DNA from: JARRLC01 sp050290865
GTDB taxonomy: Bacteria; Pseudomonadota; Alphaproteobacteria; Rhizobiales; Rhodomicrobiaceae
Reading direction: 5' to 3'
NCBI GenBank assembly: GCA_050290865.1
Contig: JBNKIW010000021.1
Span: forward strand, 1 to 63,732
DNA: 63,732 bases
The notes beneath the pieces are model-generated. The model was given only the letters and a program-made list of their open reading frames with translations. It was not told the origin of the DNA and did no database searches. This document shows, piece after piece, positions 55,430 to 63,462 of the stretch. Within the stretch, counting starts at the first letter, position 1; every line of letters begins with the position of its first letter. The translations under genes were made by a program, and so were the position numbers.

Positions 55430-55879
55430 ATGACCAGAATTGCCATCCGCGACCCGATGCCTGCCGACGAACTGCGCTGGCGGGAACTGTGGGAGGGATA
55501 TTACCGATTCTATGAGACGGCGGTGCCCGAGGAGGTGACCGCCGCGACATGGCGGCGCATGCTCGACCCGGCATCGAGCATTCACGGGCGTCTCGCGGAA
55601 GCGGATGGCGAGGTCGCGGGTTTTTCGATCTGCGTGCTGCACGAGGGCACTTGGACGCTGGGACCGGTGTGCTATCTGGAGGATCTGTTCGTGGATCCCG
55701 CCCGGCGCGGCGGCGGTATCGGCCACGCGCTCATTCACGATTTACTCAGCCTGGGGCGCATGCGCGGCTGGTCGAGGCTGTACTGGCATACGCGAGCGGG
55801 CAATGCCGCGGCGCGGCGATTATACGATCGTTTCGGCGCCGCCGACGATTTCGTGCGCTACCGGATCATGTTGGAGTAG
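55430..55879 (+). CDS. GNAT family N-acetyltransferase
   Basis: A 149-residue acetyltransferase from ATG 55430 (GGGAG upstream). The acetyl-CoA site lies in YLEDLFVDPARRGGGIGHAL (motif A, R/Q-x-x-G-x-G/A pattern) and WHTRAGNAAARRLYDRFG forms motif B. The acceptor is unknown. It is divergent from rnd with about 135 bases between, where both promoters must lie; TATATATG near 55374 is a possible -10. Confidence 0.85.
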   Translation: MTRIAIRDPMPADELRWRELWEGYYRFYETAVPEEVTAATWRRMLDPASSIHGRLAEADGEVAGFSICVLHEGTWTLGPVCYLEDLFVDPARRGGGIGHALIHDLLSLGRMRGWSRLYWHTRAGNAAARRLYDRFGAADDFVRYRIMLE

Positions 55880-55884
55880 GCGGC

Positions 55885-56004
55885 TTACCATCCCAAGAGC
55901 GGCAGCAGATAGGTCCGCGCGGCCAGCACGATCAGGACGACGGCCGCGCAGCACAGCACCATGGACGACACGGCGATGAGAGTGTTGCGGAGTGTGGGGT
56001 GCAT
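55885..56004 (-). CDS. Predicted 39-residue membrane peptide
   Basis: This very short frame encodes MHPTLRNTLIAVSSMVLCC, continues with a hydrophobic stretch (AAVVLIVLAARTYLLPLLGW) and ends with TAA. It predicts a single membrane helix with a basic N-terminus, as in many small bacterial membrane proteins. It is convergent with the GNAT gene, six bases from its end. AGG ten bases upstream is a weak ribosome-binding site. No function can be assigned, and it may be a chance frame. Confidence 0.45.
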   Translation of the reverse strand: MHPTLRNTLIAVSSMVLCCAAVVLIVLAARTYLLPLLGW

Positions 56005-56395
56005 CTTCGTGCCTGGTTTTAGAGTTCCGCGGCGTTCCGGCGATAGCGCCCCGTGCATGGAAGCTGCTGGATGGCCGGTATTTTACGGCGTTTCATGTAG
56101 CAGGTCCGCACACGCGCGGCAAACCGTCCCGAGTGTGCCGCGAGACAGAGAGTGACTGGCCACTTTGTCGCAAGCTTTCGTCGATAAAAGCAAATAGTCC
56201 AGCGCGATAACGCGATTAAAAGCGTCTTGACTAGGAACACATGCGCACATATATCTTATGCGACATAATAATTTTTGAGAAATCCTTCGCTTCCACTAAA
56301 ATAGGTTTCTTATAGATTATTGGCGCAAAGCTTGATGCTCCCTGCCTGCGAGGCTATTCCCGCCGAAAAACAAGCACCGGGGAGAGCACCTACCC
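56005..56395. other. Gene-free stretch before the hydrogenase relic
   Basis: These 391 bases contain no gene I can support. The part from about 56160 to 56330 is AT-rich relative to the surroundings and may hold an old promoter for the hydrogenase operon. No repeat or terminator was recognised. Confidence 0.45.
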
Positions 56396-56754
56396 GAGCC
56401 AGCAGTTCAGCTGCACGACGTCGAGATCGAAAAGGCCCGGGAAGACGCAATGGCGAAGAACAAGGGCAAATATCTGCTCGTGGTCGAAGGCGCCATTCCG
56501 ATGAAGGACGGCCGCATCTATTGCAAGATCGGCGGCAAGAGCTCGCTGGAGCTGACGCGCGAGGCGGCGGTGATCGCGCTGGGATCATGCGCATCCTAGG
56601 GCGGTATGCCCTCGACGCCGCCCAATCCGACCGGCTACGTGGGGGGCGCCGAGGAACAGGGGGCGAAGGCCAACATCGCGGCTGTCGCCGCCCTGTCGGC
56701 TGCGGCTGGCACAGCCATGGCCGCGGGCGTCGTGCTGACGGCGCTGCTGCGGTG
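56396..56754 (+). pseudogene. [NiFe] hydrogenase small-subunit relic
   Basis: The frame through 56414 reads HDVEIEKAREDAMAKNKG, KYLLVVEGAIPMKDGRIYCK, IGGKSSLELTREA and ALGSCAS, then TAG at 56597-56599. In intact group 1 small subunits the next residue is Trp (GSCASWGG), so TAG replaces TGG; the same frame continues GGMPSTPPNPTGYVG, again hydrogenase sequence. After that comes an Ala-rich hydrophobic stretch that may be the C-terminal anchor or unrelated sequence. The first third with the proximal cluster cysteines is missing. It cannot make a functional protein. Confidence 0.8.
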
Positions 56755-57090
56755 GCGGCCTTCAACAAGCCGGTCTTCCCGAAGGGCGAGGTCATGGGGT
56801 TCGGTTTCCATGAGGTGCCGCGCGGCATCCTGTCGCACTGGGCCGTGATCCGGGACCGCAGGATCGCCAACTACCAGTGTGCCGTACCGTCCACATGGAA
56901 TGCTAGGCCGCGCTCCGAGGACGGTTCGCCCGGGCCTTACGAGGCCTCGCTGGCGGACACCCCCGTCGCCGATCCCGAACAGCCGCTGGAAGTGCTGCGC
57001 ACGGTCCATTCCTTCGATCCCTACCTCACCTGTGCGGTGCATGTCCACGACCAGGAGGCCGGCCAGGCGGTGCGGGGCAGCGCGTTCTGA
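56755..57090 (+). pseudogene. [NiFe] hydrogenase large-subunit C-terminal relic
   Basis: Residues FNKPVFPKGEVMGFGFHEVP, RGILSHWAVIRDRRIANYQC and AVPSTWNARPR, then PLEVLRTVHSFDPYLTCAVH, match the last 110 or so residues of group 1 large subunits. The C-terminal nickel motif, normally DPCxxCxxH, reads DPYLTCAVH: the first nickel-ligand Cys is Tyr. About three quarters of the gene is deleted and it is fused to the small-subunit relic. The tail after the His (VHDQEAGQAVRGSAF) still has the peptide normally removed by the maturation protease. Confidence 0.85.
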
Positions 57091-57223
57091 TTGTGCCGTG
57101 AAAGTCTGCTCACCCGGCTTCCGGTCCCCGGCCCGGCTCACTCTGCCGTCTTTTCGCTTGCTCAACCGGGCAGGGCCGGTCAGGATGGGCAAGGGCCGAG
57201 ACAAATCAAAGCCTTCCGTCATT

Positions 57224-57251
57224 CAGCCCTCCCCTTCGCGGGAGAGGGCTG
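57224..57251. repeat. Short palindrome CAGCCCTC/GAGGGCTG
   Basis: CAGCCCTC (57224-57231) and GAGGGCTG (57244-57251) are exact inverted repeats around a 12-base loop containing CTTCGCGGG. It resembles the palindrome at 46522-46546. It lies between the hydrogenase relic and the maturation protease gene, 39 bases before the start codon, so it could affect expression of that gene. Confidence 0.5.
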
Positions 57252-57290
57252 CAGCACGTTCCGTAATTCATACAATCGAGAGATAACGAT

Positions 57291-57812
57291 ATGCGCGCCG
57301 TGGTTCTCGGGATCGGTAACATTCTCCTTTCTGACGACGGAATTGGTGTGCACGCCGTCAATGCGCTGGTTGCGGGCTACGATCTGCCGCCGGAAGTCGA
57401 GGTGATCGATGGCGGCACCTCGGCCATGGATTGCCTCGACCAGATCGCGGGCGCCGATCTCCTCCTGATTGCCGACTGTATGCACTCCGGACGCGAAATA
57501 GGGGGCATCACCCGGCTCGAAGGTGACGAACTACACGCCTTTTTCCGCACCCGCCTTTCGCCGCATCAGATCGGGCTCGCCGATGTGATGGCGGCCCTGC
57601 AGCTTCGCGGAACAGCACCGCAGCGCACGGTCCTCATCGGCATCGAGCCGGAGTCGCTGGCGGTCGGAACGGCCCCTACGCTGCGTCTTGCGAAGCGGGT
57701 GCCGGCAATGGCGATCATGCTCGCCGCTGAACTCATGACGGCCGGGCTCGACCTCATGCCGAAGATTCCCGCATGCGACGTCAGCCGCAGTGCGGAGGAT
57801 GCCACCCATTGA
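57291..57812 (+). CDS. hupD: Hydrogenase maturation protease (HupD/HyaD, M52)
   Basis: A 173-residue nickel-dependent endopeptidase that removes the C-terminal tail of a hydrogenase large subunit after metal insertion. VVLGIGNILLSDDGIGVHAV is the N-terminal signature; its first acidic nickel-binding residue is Asp where HybD has Glu. GGTSAMDCLDQIAGADLLLI holds the second and SPHQIGLADVMAAL the His. The frame is complete, with no stops or shifts. It follows the hydrogenase relic on the same strand. With no intact substrate gene nearby it must either serve a hydrogenase encoded elsewhere or be newly orphaned. Confidence 0.9.
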   Translation: MRAVVLGIGNILLSDDGIGVHAVNALVAGYDLPPEVEVIDGGTSAMDCLDQIAGADLLLIADCMHSGREIGGITRLEGDELHAFFRTRLSPHQIGLADVMAALQLRGTAPQRTVLIGIEPESLAVGTAPTLRLAKRVPAMAIMLAAELMTAGLDLMPKIPACDVSRSAEDATH

Positions 57813-57930
57813 GCGCGGCAAGGTTAAGTGGCTCGTGGCGCTGAAAAGTTGCCGGAATGCCGGCGTCTCTGTATCTTGGCCGGAGAACAGCAGAACCGCC
57901 CCGTGAGCCACGCAGCAAAGGTCCACCGGC

Positions 57931-58695
57931 TTGGACGCCCATCGGCCAGATGACGAACCGCCCCTGCCTGTTCAGGGACGGCCCTACAGCTTCCTCTATA
58001 TCCGCCCCCGCGACATGAGCGCGAGGCTGCACAAGGGATATCTGCAGAATGTGCGCCCGCGCGATGCCGCCACGCTGCTCATTTACGACAGGAGCGACGG
58101 AGAGGTGCGGCTCCTGATGGGCCAGCGGCATCTCACGCACAAATTCATGCCCGGCAAGTTCGTTTTCCCGGGCGGGCGGGTCGAGCCGATCGATTATCGT
58201 GCCGTGGTGGGGGCGCGTCTTCCCGAGGCGATCGTCGCCAAGCTTTTGCGCTCCATCAGCGGTGTCCGGCATGGTTCGCGCGCCCTCGCGATGGCCCATG
58301 CGGCGATCCGCGAAACGGGGGAGGAAACCGGCGTCATCGTCGGCGCCAATGACCCGCGCGAGGTGGGGGACAGTGCGGGCGTGGCCGATTTCGGCGCGTT
58401 ATCCCTTGTCGCCAGGGCGGTGACGCCGCCGCGGCGCCCCAGGCGTTTCGACACGCGCTTCTTTGCGGCGCCTGCCGAGGCCATCACTGGTCATCTCGGC
58501 AGCGCTGACGGCGAATTCATCGCCAGTCACTGGCTGACGCTGGAGGAGGCGCGCGCGCAGGACATTCCCACCATCACCCGCGCCGTTCTCGACGATTTCG
58601 CGGGCCGCCTTGGCGCCGGGACCATCGGCGACCCGCAGGCGCCGGTGCCGTTCTACTTCATGCGCGGCGCCTGCTTCCACAGGCGGCTGCTTTGA
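57931..58695 (+). CDS. Nudix hydrolase with expanded Nudix region
   Basis: The product (up to 254 residues) has HKFMPGKFVFPGGRVEP, the start of a Nudix domain, and AAIRETGEETGVIVG, the RExxxEExG core, but about 45 residues separate them instead of the usual handful. Such an insertion occurs in a branch of proteobacterial Nudix proteins with unknown substrates. The frame starts with TTG at 57931; an ATG at 58015 is the next option and would lose only the N-terminal lead. It lies 118 bases after hupD. Confidence 0.82.
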   Translation: MDAHRPDDEPPLPVQGRPYSFLYIRPRDMSARLHKGYLQNVRPRDAATLLIYDRSDGEVRLLMGQRHLTHKFMPGKFVFPGGRVEPIDYRAVVGARLPEAIVAKLLRSISGVRHGSRALAMAHAAIRETGEETGVIVGANDPREVGDSAGVADFGALSLVARAVTPPRRPRRFDTRFFAAPAEAITGHLGSADGEFIASHWLTLEEARAQDIPTITRAVLDDFAGRLGAGTIGDPQAPVPFYFMRGACFHRRLL

Positions 58696-58778
58696 CGAAA
58701 GCGGCAGCCTGTCGCGTCAAAAGAGTACCGCAGCCCTCACGAGAGCCGCGGCACCAAGGGGAGGTTCGCAAAGAGCGG

Positions 58779-59336
58779 TCAGCGCGCCGCTGCAACCGGC
58801 AGCATCCGGCGGAGGGTGTTGTCGCCCAGGATGTAATGGTGGAACAGCGCCGCCACGGCATGCAGCCCGACCAGGAAGTAGAAGAGGTTGCCCCCTACCT
58901 CATGGATCTCCTCCAGCGCGTGCCCGAATTCCCTATCCGCGCCGATGAGCGGCGGCAGTTCGAGGCCGAAGAAGGGCACCGCGTGCCCCTTCGCGCTCAC
59001 CATCAGCCAGCCAAGGAGCGGCATGGCGATCATGACCGCATAGAGCGCGAGATGAAGCACCTTGGCGAGGGCGTCCTGCCAGCCGACAGGCGCCGGTTCG
59101 ATCGCGGGCGCGGCCGGGCCGAAGACGCGCACTGCCAGCCGCAACAGGGTCAGGAAGAAGATCAGCATGCCCAGGCTGAAATGCGTCTGCATCATCCAGG
59201 TTCGCATGGTGCTGCCGCGCGGGAACGCTTCGTGAAATTCCACGGTGACGTAGACGCCGACCAACAGGACCAGGACGAGCCAGTGCAGTCCGATCGTGAG
59301 CAATCCGTATCGCGCCGGGGTGGAATTCGAAGCCAT
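58779..59336 (-). CDS. Cytochrome b561
   Basis: A 185-residue di-haem membrane protein. Four transmembrane helices are visible: LLTIGLHWLVLVLLVGVYV, MQTHFSLGMLIFFLTLLRLA, VLHLALYAVMIAMPLLGWLM and LFYFLVGLHAVAALFHHYIL. The histidines in these helices are the haem ligands. It should pass electrons between the quinone pool and periplasmic acceptors, or scavenge superoxide as described for E. coli CybB. AGGAG before ATG 59336 fixes the start. It is convergent with the Nudix gene. Confidence 0.92.
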   Translation of the reverse strand: MASNSTPARYGLLTIGLHWLVLVLLVGVYVTVEFHEAFPRGSTMRTWMMQTHFSLGMLIFFLTLLRLAVRVFGPAAPAIEPAPVGWQDALAKVLHLALYAVMIAMPLLGWLMVSAKGHAVPFFGLELPPLIGADREFGHALEEIHEVGGNLFYFLVGLHAVAALFHHYILGDNTLRRMLPVAAAR

Positions 59337-59561
59337 GAAAGTCTCCTCTGGGAAGGTGAATGCGCCGGGCAGCGATGCACGGGCCGATTGCGCTGGAAGA
59401 TTGCACACTTACTCTGACGGGAACCTGAAAACGGCCTTCAGCGTTCCGTCAGCTACGGGAAGGGGGCCGCAGCGGCGGCATGACAAAACATCACCGCGGA
59501 CGCAAGGACGTATTCCCGGCGATCAACACTAAAACACATAGCGGGAATGAAGGCCGCCGGA

Positions 59562-60476
59562 TCAGCTTGCTGCCGCGGCCACCTTCTCTTCCGGTTTCGC
59601 CGTTTTGGGGCGCACGGCAGCCGAGTAGTCGTCCATGAGCGTCTGCGTGATCTCGCCCGGCGTGAAGCGGTACGGCCCGATCTCGGCAACCGCCGTTACC
59701 TCGGCGGCGGTGCCGGTGAGGAAGCATTCCTGGAAATCGGCCATTTCCTCGGGCATGATCGGCCGCTCGATGACCTGCAATCCGCGCGCCTTGGCGAGAT
59801 CGATCACCGTGCGGCGCGTGATGCCGTTGAGGAAGCAGTCAGCCTCCGGCGTGTGGAGGACACCGTCCTTGATGAAGAAGACGTTGGCGCCGGTCGCCTC
59901 AGCGACGCGCCCGCGCCAGTCAAGCATGAGAGCGTCGGCGTATCCGGCCGCTTCGGCGCGGTGTTTCTCGATGGTGCAGATCATGTAAAGGCCGGCGGCT
60001 TTGGCCAATGCGGGCGCGGTGCGCGGATCGGGGCGGCGGTATTCCGCAATGTCCATGCGGATGCCTTTCAGGCGCTGTTCGGGATCGAAATAGGTGCCCC
60101 AGTACCACGCGGCGACGGCGACGTTGATCGTCGTCGCTTGCGCGGAGACACCCATCTGTTCCGAGCCGCGCCAGGCGAAGGGACGGACGTAGCCCTCAAC
60201 GATGGCGTTGGCGCGGATGGCATCCCGGCTGGCCTGATCGAGTTCATCGACGCTGTAAGGGATTTCGAAACCGAGAGCTTTTGCCGACTCGCGCAGGCGT
60301 TCGGAATGCTCCGTCAGCTTGAAGATCTCGCCCCCATAGACCCGCTCGCCCTCGAATACGGCGCTGGCGTAGTGCAACCCGTGGCTCAGCATGTGGAGCT
60401 TGGCGTCGCGCCAGGGCACGAGTTCGCCATTGTACCAGATGAATCCTTCGCGCTGATCATAGGGTTCGCTTGCCAT
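59562..60476 (-). CDS. ilvE: Branched-chain amino acid aminotransferase
   Basis: A 304-residue class IV PLP aminotransferase for the last step of leucine, isoleucine and valine synthesis. FIWYNGELVPWRDAKLHMLS starts the fold, HYASAVFEGERVYGG follows, the PLP Lys lies in MICTIEKHRAEAAGYADALM, and GRVAEATGANVFFIKDG and CFLNGITRRTVI form the cofactor phosphate site. GGAGG six bases before ATG 60476 decides the start. It is divergent from the marR-type gene, a conserved pairing in Hyphomicrobiales. Confidence 0.95.
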   Translation of the reverse strand: MASEPYDQREGFIWYNGELVPWRDAKLHMLSHGLHYASAVFEGERVYGGEIFKLTEHSERLRESAKALGFEIPYSVDELDQASRDAIRANAIVEGYVRPFAWRGSEQMGVSAQATTINVAVAAWYWGTYFDPEQRLKGIRMDIAEYRRPDPRTAPALAKAAGLYMICTIEKHRAEAAGYADALMLDWRGRVAEATGANVFFIKDGVLHTPEADCFLNGITRRTVIDLAKARGLQVIERPIMPEEMADFQECFLTGTAAEVTAVAEIGPYRFTPGEITQTLMDDYSAAVRPKTAKPEEKVAAAAS

Positions 60477-60570
60477 GAGTTCCTCCAAGAGCGCCCCGGC
60501 CAAAACTTCGAGGCGTCACTGTCATAGATATATGTGGTTTCGCAAGGCCGCAAAAAAGCGCCGATTGCGT

Positions 60571-60627
60571 GACGTTAGTCTTGCTCTGCAGGTTAAACAA
60601 GTCCAAATATGTCAACATGACTGACGT
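60571..60627. promoter_or_regulatory. Inverted repeat between ilvE and marR
   Basis: ACGTTAGTC (60571-60579) and GACTGACGT (60619-60627) are inverted repeats with one mismatch in nine, 39 bases apart. The second overlaps the marR start region. They may be half-sites for a looping or dimeric repressor, possibly the MarR protein itself. Confidence 0.3.
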
Positions 60628-61210
60628 AATCCCCGAGGCGTATCCCCCGGGCACGCCCCCTGGGCGGCAGGCGGCGAGGACGTCTCCTCGAAGCGGCAGC
60701 GCGCGCGGTACCGAGGACATTTTCTGGTATATCGAGGCGTTCTTCTTCGCCTATCGCGACCTGATCGGTGATCCGGACCGCATCCTGGCGGGCATCGGCT
60801 TCGGCCGCGCCCATCACCGCGTTTTGCACTTCGTTTGCCGCTATCCGGGGATGCGGGTCGCCGGTCTTCTGGAAATCCTCCAGATTACGAAGCAAAGTCT
60901 GGCGCGGGTTTTGCGGGATTTGATAAAGGAAGGGTATATCGAGCAGCGTTCGGGCAAGGCCGACCGGCGCGAGCGGCTGCTCTATCTGACGCCGCGGGGG
61001 CGGACTCTGGCACGGCGTCTCGCCGCGCCGCAGCTCGCCAAGATGCGCGAAGCTTTGTCGCGGCTCGACGAAGCGGACCGGCCTGCCGTAGCGGCGTTTC
61101 TGGAGAGTATGATATCCGGTGCCGGGCGGCTGCCCGCGATGAAGCGCCGCACCGGGGATGGAGGCCGAACCGGCGGCGGAGCAGACTCAGAGGTGACGTG
61201 CGATGAGTGA
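60617..61210 (+). CDS. MarR-family regulator (PetP-like)
   Basis: A winged-helix regulator of 197 residues from ATG 60617; a GTG at 60569 would add 16 residues. The N-terminal 45 residues are Pro/Arg/Ser-rich. DIFWYIEAFFFAYRDLIGDP starts the fold; GRAHHRVLHFVCRYPGMRVA and ITKQSLARVLRDLIKEGYIE form the DNA-binding helices and RRERLLYLTPRGRTLAR the wing. Its end overlaps the next response regulator by eight bases, like the petP-petR pair of Rhodobacter. The petPR role in cytochrome bc1 or envelope expression is known there and only inferred here. Confidence 0.86.
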   Translation: MTDVIPEAYPPGTPPGRQAARTSPRSGSARGTEDIFWYIEAFFFAYRDLIGDPDRILAGIGFGRAHHRVLHFVCRYPGMRVAGLLEILQITKQSLARVLRDLIKEGYIEQRSGKADRRERLLYLTPRGRTLARRLAAPQLAKMREALSRLDEADRPAVAAFLESMISGAGRLPAMKRRTGDGGRTGGGADSEVTCDE

Positions 61211-61919
61211 GACGCAGATTGGCGGTGGGACTACGGTCGTTGCGGATAATGCGCCGCATGTGCTCGTCGTAGACGACGACAAGCGTATCCGCGATTTGCT
61301 GGCGCGGTTCCTCGGCGAAAACGGCTATCGGGTTTCCACGGCGGAGGATGCCGCCGCCGCGCGGGCGGCCATGCGCGGTCTTGCCTTCGACCTCATCATT
61401 CTCGACGTGATGATGCCCGGCGAGGACGGTTTTTCGCTGGCGGAAGACCTGCGCAGCACCTCGCAAATCCCGATTCTGATGCTGACGGCCCGCTCGGAAG
61501 CGGAGGACCGCATATCAGGGCTGGAAATCGGTGTGGACGACTACATGCCCAAGCCATTCGAGCCGCGCGAGCTGCTTTTGCGTCTGAACAACATTGTGAA
61601 GCGGCGCGGCGAGGTGGCGAGCGGGCCTGAGGAGATGAAGTTCGGCAAGTTCGTCTTCTATCCGGTGCGCGGCGAACTGCGCGCCGAGGATGAAACGATC
61701 AAGCTTACGGAAATCGAGCGCAATCTGCTCCGCCATTTTGCGTTGCATGCCGGTGTGACCGTGGATCGTGAAGACCTCGCCAGCCTGTCGGGCCATGACA
61801 GCGAGCGCGCGGTAGACGTTCAGATCAACCGGCTCAGGCGAAAAATCGAAGCCGACCCCGCGAATCCGGTCTATCTGCAGACCGTGCGCGGCCGCGGCTA
61901 CATCTTTTATGTCGACTGA
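61203..61919 (+). CDS. petR: OmpR-family response regulator (PetR-like)
   Basis: A 238-residue DNA-binding response regulator. The receiver has HVLVVDDDKRIRDLLARFL, the phosphorylated Asp in LIILDVMMPGEDGF, the Thr in LMLTARSE and Lys in DDYMPKPFEPREL. The winged helix ends with SERAVDVQINRLRRKIEAD and LQTVRGRGYIFYVD. It overlaps the MarR gene upstream and its TGA overlaps the kinase ATG by one base (TGATG), so the three are translationally coupled. The gene name follows the conserved petP-petR order and is less certain than the family. Confidence 0.88.
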   Translation: MSETQIGGGTTVVADNAPHVLVVDDDKRIRDLLARFLGENGYRVSTAEDAAAARAAMRGLAFDLIILDVMMPGEDGFSLAEDLRSTSQIPILMLTARSEAEDRISGLEIGVDDYMPKPFEPRELLLRLNNIVKRRGEVASGPEEMKFGKFVFYPVRGELRAEDETIKLTEIERNLLRHFALHAGVTVDREDLASLSGHDSERAVDVQINRLRRKIEADPANPVYLQTVRGRGYIFYVD

Positions 61920-63322
61920 TGGTTCCGGCAACGATAGATCACACGGGAGGACGTGAGCCTGGCTTCGGCGGCATGATGCGCCGGGCCAGCGCGCGGTTGA
62001 GCGCGCTTACCTCGCGGGTGCTGCCCAAAGGTTTGTATGCGCGTGCGCTGATCATCATCATCGCGCCGATCGTCCTTTTGCAGTCCGTGTTGATCTTCGT
62101 GATCATGGAGCGGCACTGGGAGTATGTGACACGGCACCTTGCGCGGGCGACCGTGCAGGACATCGCCTCGCTGGTTTCGGTTTACGAGAACTATCCCCAC
62201 CCGGATGGCTACACGCGCCTCGTCGATATGGCGCGCGAGCAGCTCGGGCTTGTCGTGAAGATCGTTCCCGGTGACAAGCTGCCGCCGCGAAGGCCGAGGC
62301 CGTTTTTCGGACGTCTCGACCGTACGCTTTCGAAGCAGATCCGGCGGAAGATCGACAAGCCTTTCTGGATCGACACGGTGGCCAACTCCACCCATGTCGA
62401 TATCCGCATCAAGCTCCGCGGCGCGGTGATGCGGGTGCTGGCCCGGCGCAGCCAGACCTATGCTTCCAATACGTATGTCTTCATGCTGTGGATGGTGACG
62501 ACTTCGCTGATTCTGCTTACCGTCGCCATTCTCTTCCTGCGCAATCAGATCCGGCCGATCCTGTCGCTGGCGCTGGCGGCCGAGCGCTTTGGCCGCGGCC
62601 AGCCCGCGCAGTCGGATTTCAGCGTCCGCGGCGCCCGCGAGATACGGCAGGCGGCGCTTGCGTTCCTTGAGATGCGTGACCGGATCGAGCGCCATGTCGA
62701 GCAGCGGACGACGATGCTGGCGGGTGTCAGTCATGATCTGCGAACGATTCTGACACGTTTCCGGCTGCAGCTCGCGATGCTGAAGAGCGGCCCCGAGGTC
62801 GATGAACTGGTCAACGATGTCGATGAAATGCAGGCGATGCTGGAGGACTACCTGGCATTTGCGCGAGGCGGTATCGGCGAGGAAGCGAAGCCCGCCGACA
62901 TCCGCGAGCTTCTGACGGAGATTCGTGGCACCTTCGACAAGCATCCGGACAAGACGGTATCGCTCGAAGCGTCGGATCTGCCGATGGTCGTAACCATTCG
63001 CCGCAATGCGTTCAAGCGCGCGGTCATGAACCTGGTGACCAACGCTGCGAAATTCGGGAAGCGCACGGTGATCGGGGGGGCGATGTCACGGCGCAACCTG
63101 GTCATCACGGTGGACGACAACGGGCCGGGTGTGCCCATTCACGCGCGCGATGCCGTGTTCCGGCCTTTCTACAGGCTCGATACGGCGCGCAATCAGAATG
63201 TGAAGAGCACGGGGCTGGGACTGGCGATCGCCCGCGACATCATTCGCGCTCATGGTGGGGAGATCCATCTCGGCGAGAGCCGTCTGGGCGGGCTGAAGGC
63301 GACGATCAGGATCCCGCTGTAG
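61919..63322 (+). CDS. EnvZ-like sensor histidine kinase
   Basis: A 467-residue membrane kinase. A transmembrane helix (ALIIIIAPIVLLQSVLIFVI) and a periplasmic domain of about 110 residues precede a second helix (FMLWMVTTSLILLTVAILFL), then HAMP. The DHp motif is LAGVSHDLRTILTRFRLQLA; the phospho-His is followed by Ile where the usual motif has Pro (HDLRTP). The ATPase domain has the N box MNLVTNAAKFG, G1 DDNGPGVP and G2 STGLGLAIARDII. Together with the coupled OmpR-type regulator it forms a complete two-component system. Confidence 0.92.
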   Translation: MVPATIDHTGGREPGFGGMMRRASARLSALTSRVLPKGLYARALIIIIAPIVLLQSVLIFVIMERHWEYVTRHLARATVQDIASLVSVYENYPHPDGYTRLVDMAREQLGLVVKIVPGDKLPPRRPRPFFGRLDRTLSKQIRRKIDKPFWIDTVANSTHVDIRIKLRGAVMRVLARRSQTYASNTYVFMLWMVTTSLILLTVAILFLRNQIRPILSLALAAERFGRGQPAQSDFSVRGAREIRQAALAFLEMRDRIERHVEQRTTMLAGVSHDLRTILTRFRLQLAMLKSGPEVDELVNDVDEMQAMLEDYLAFARGGIGEEAKPADIRELLTEIRGTFDKHPDKTVSLEASDLPMVVTIRRNAFKRAVMNLVTNAAKFGKRTVIGGAMSRRNLVITVDDNGPGVPIHARDAVFRPFYRLDTARNQNVKSTGLGLAIARDIIRAHGGEIHLGESRLGGLKATIRIPL

Positions 63323-63462
63323 CAGCCTTGGCTTTGGCGAAAGGTGTCGAGTATATTCCATTTGCAAATCCCAGCCGCACTTGCCGCGCAGATAGAGCTG
63401 GCTCGGGAAATTTGAACTCCAGAGTTAAGTGGTTTTTTAGTCCTCTGACGGCAATTTAGCCG

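Noticed and set aside
56320..57090. A 256-residue gene across the hydrogenase relic
   Set aside because: Only the C-terminal half is hydrogenase sequence. The first half is an out-of-frame reading of the small-subunit relic, so the frame is a fusion of decayed pieces, not a gene.
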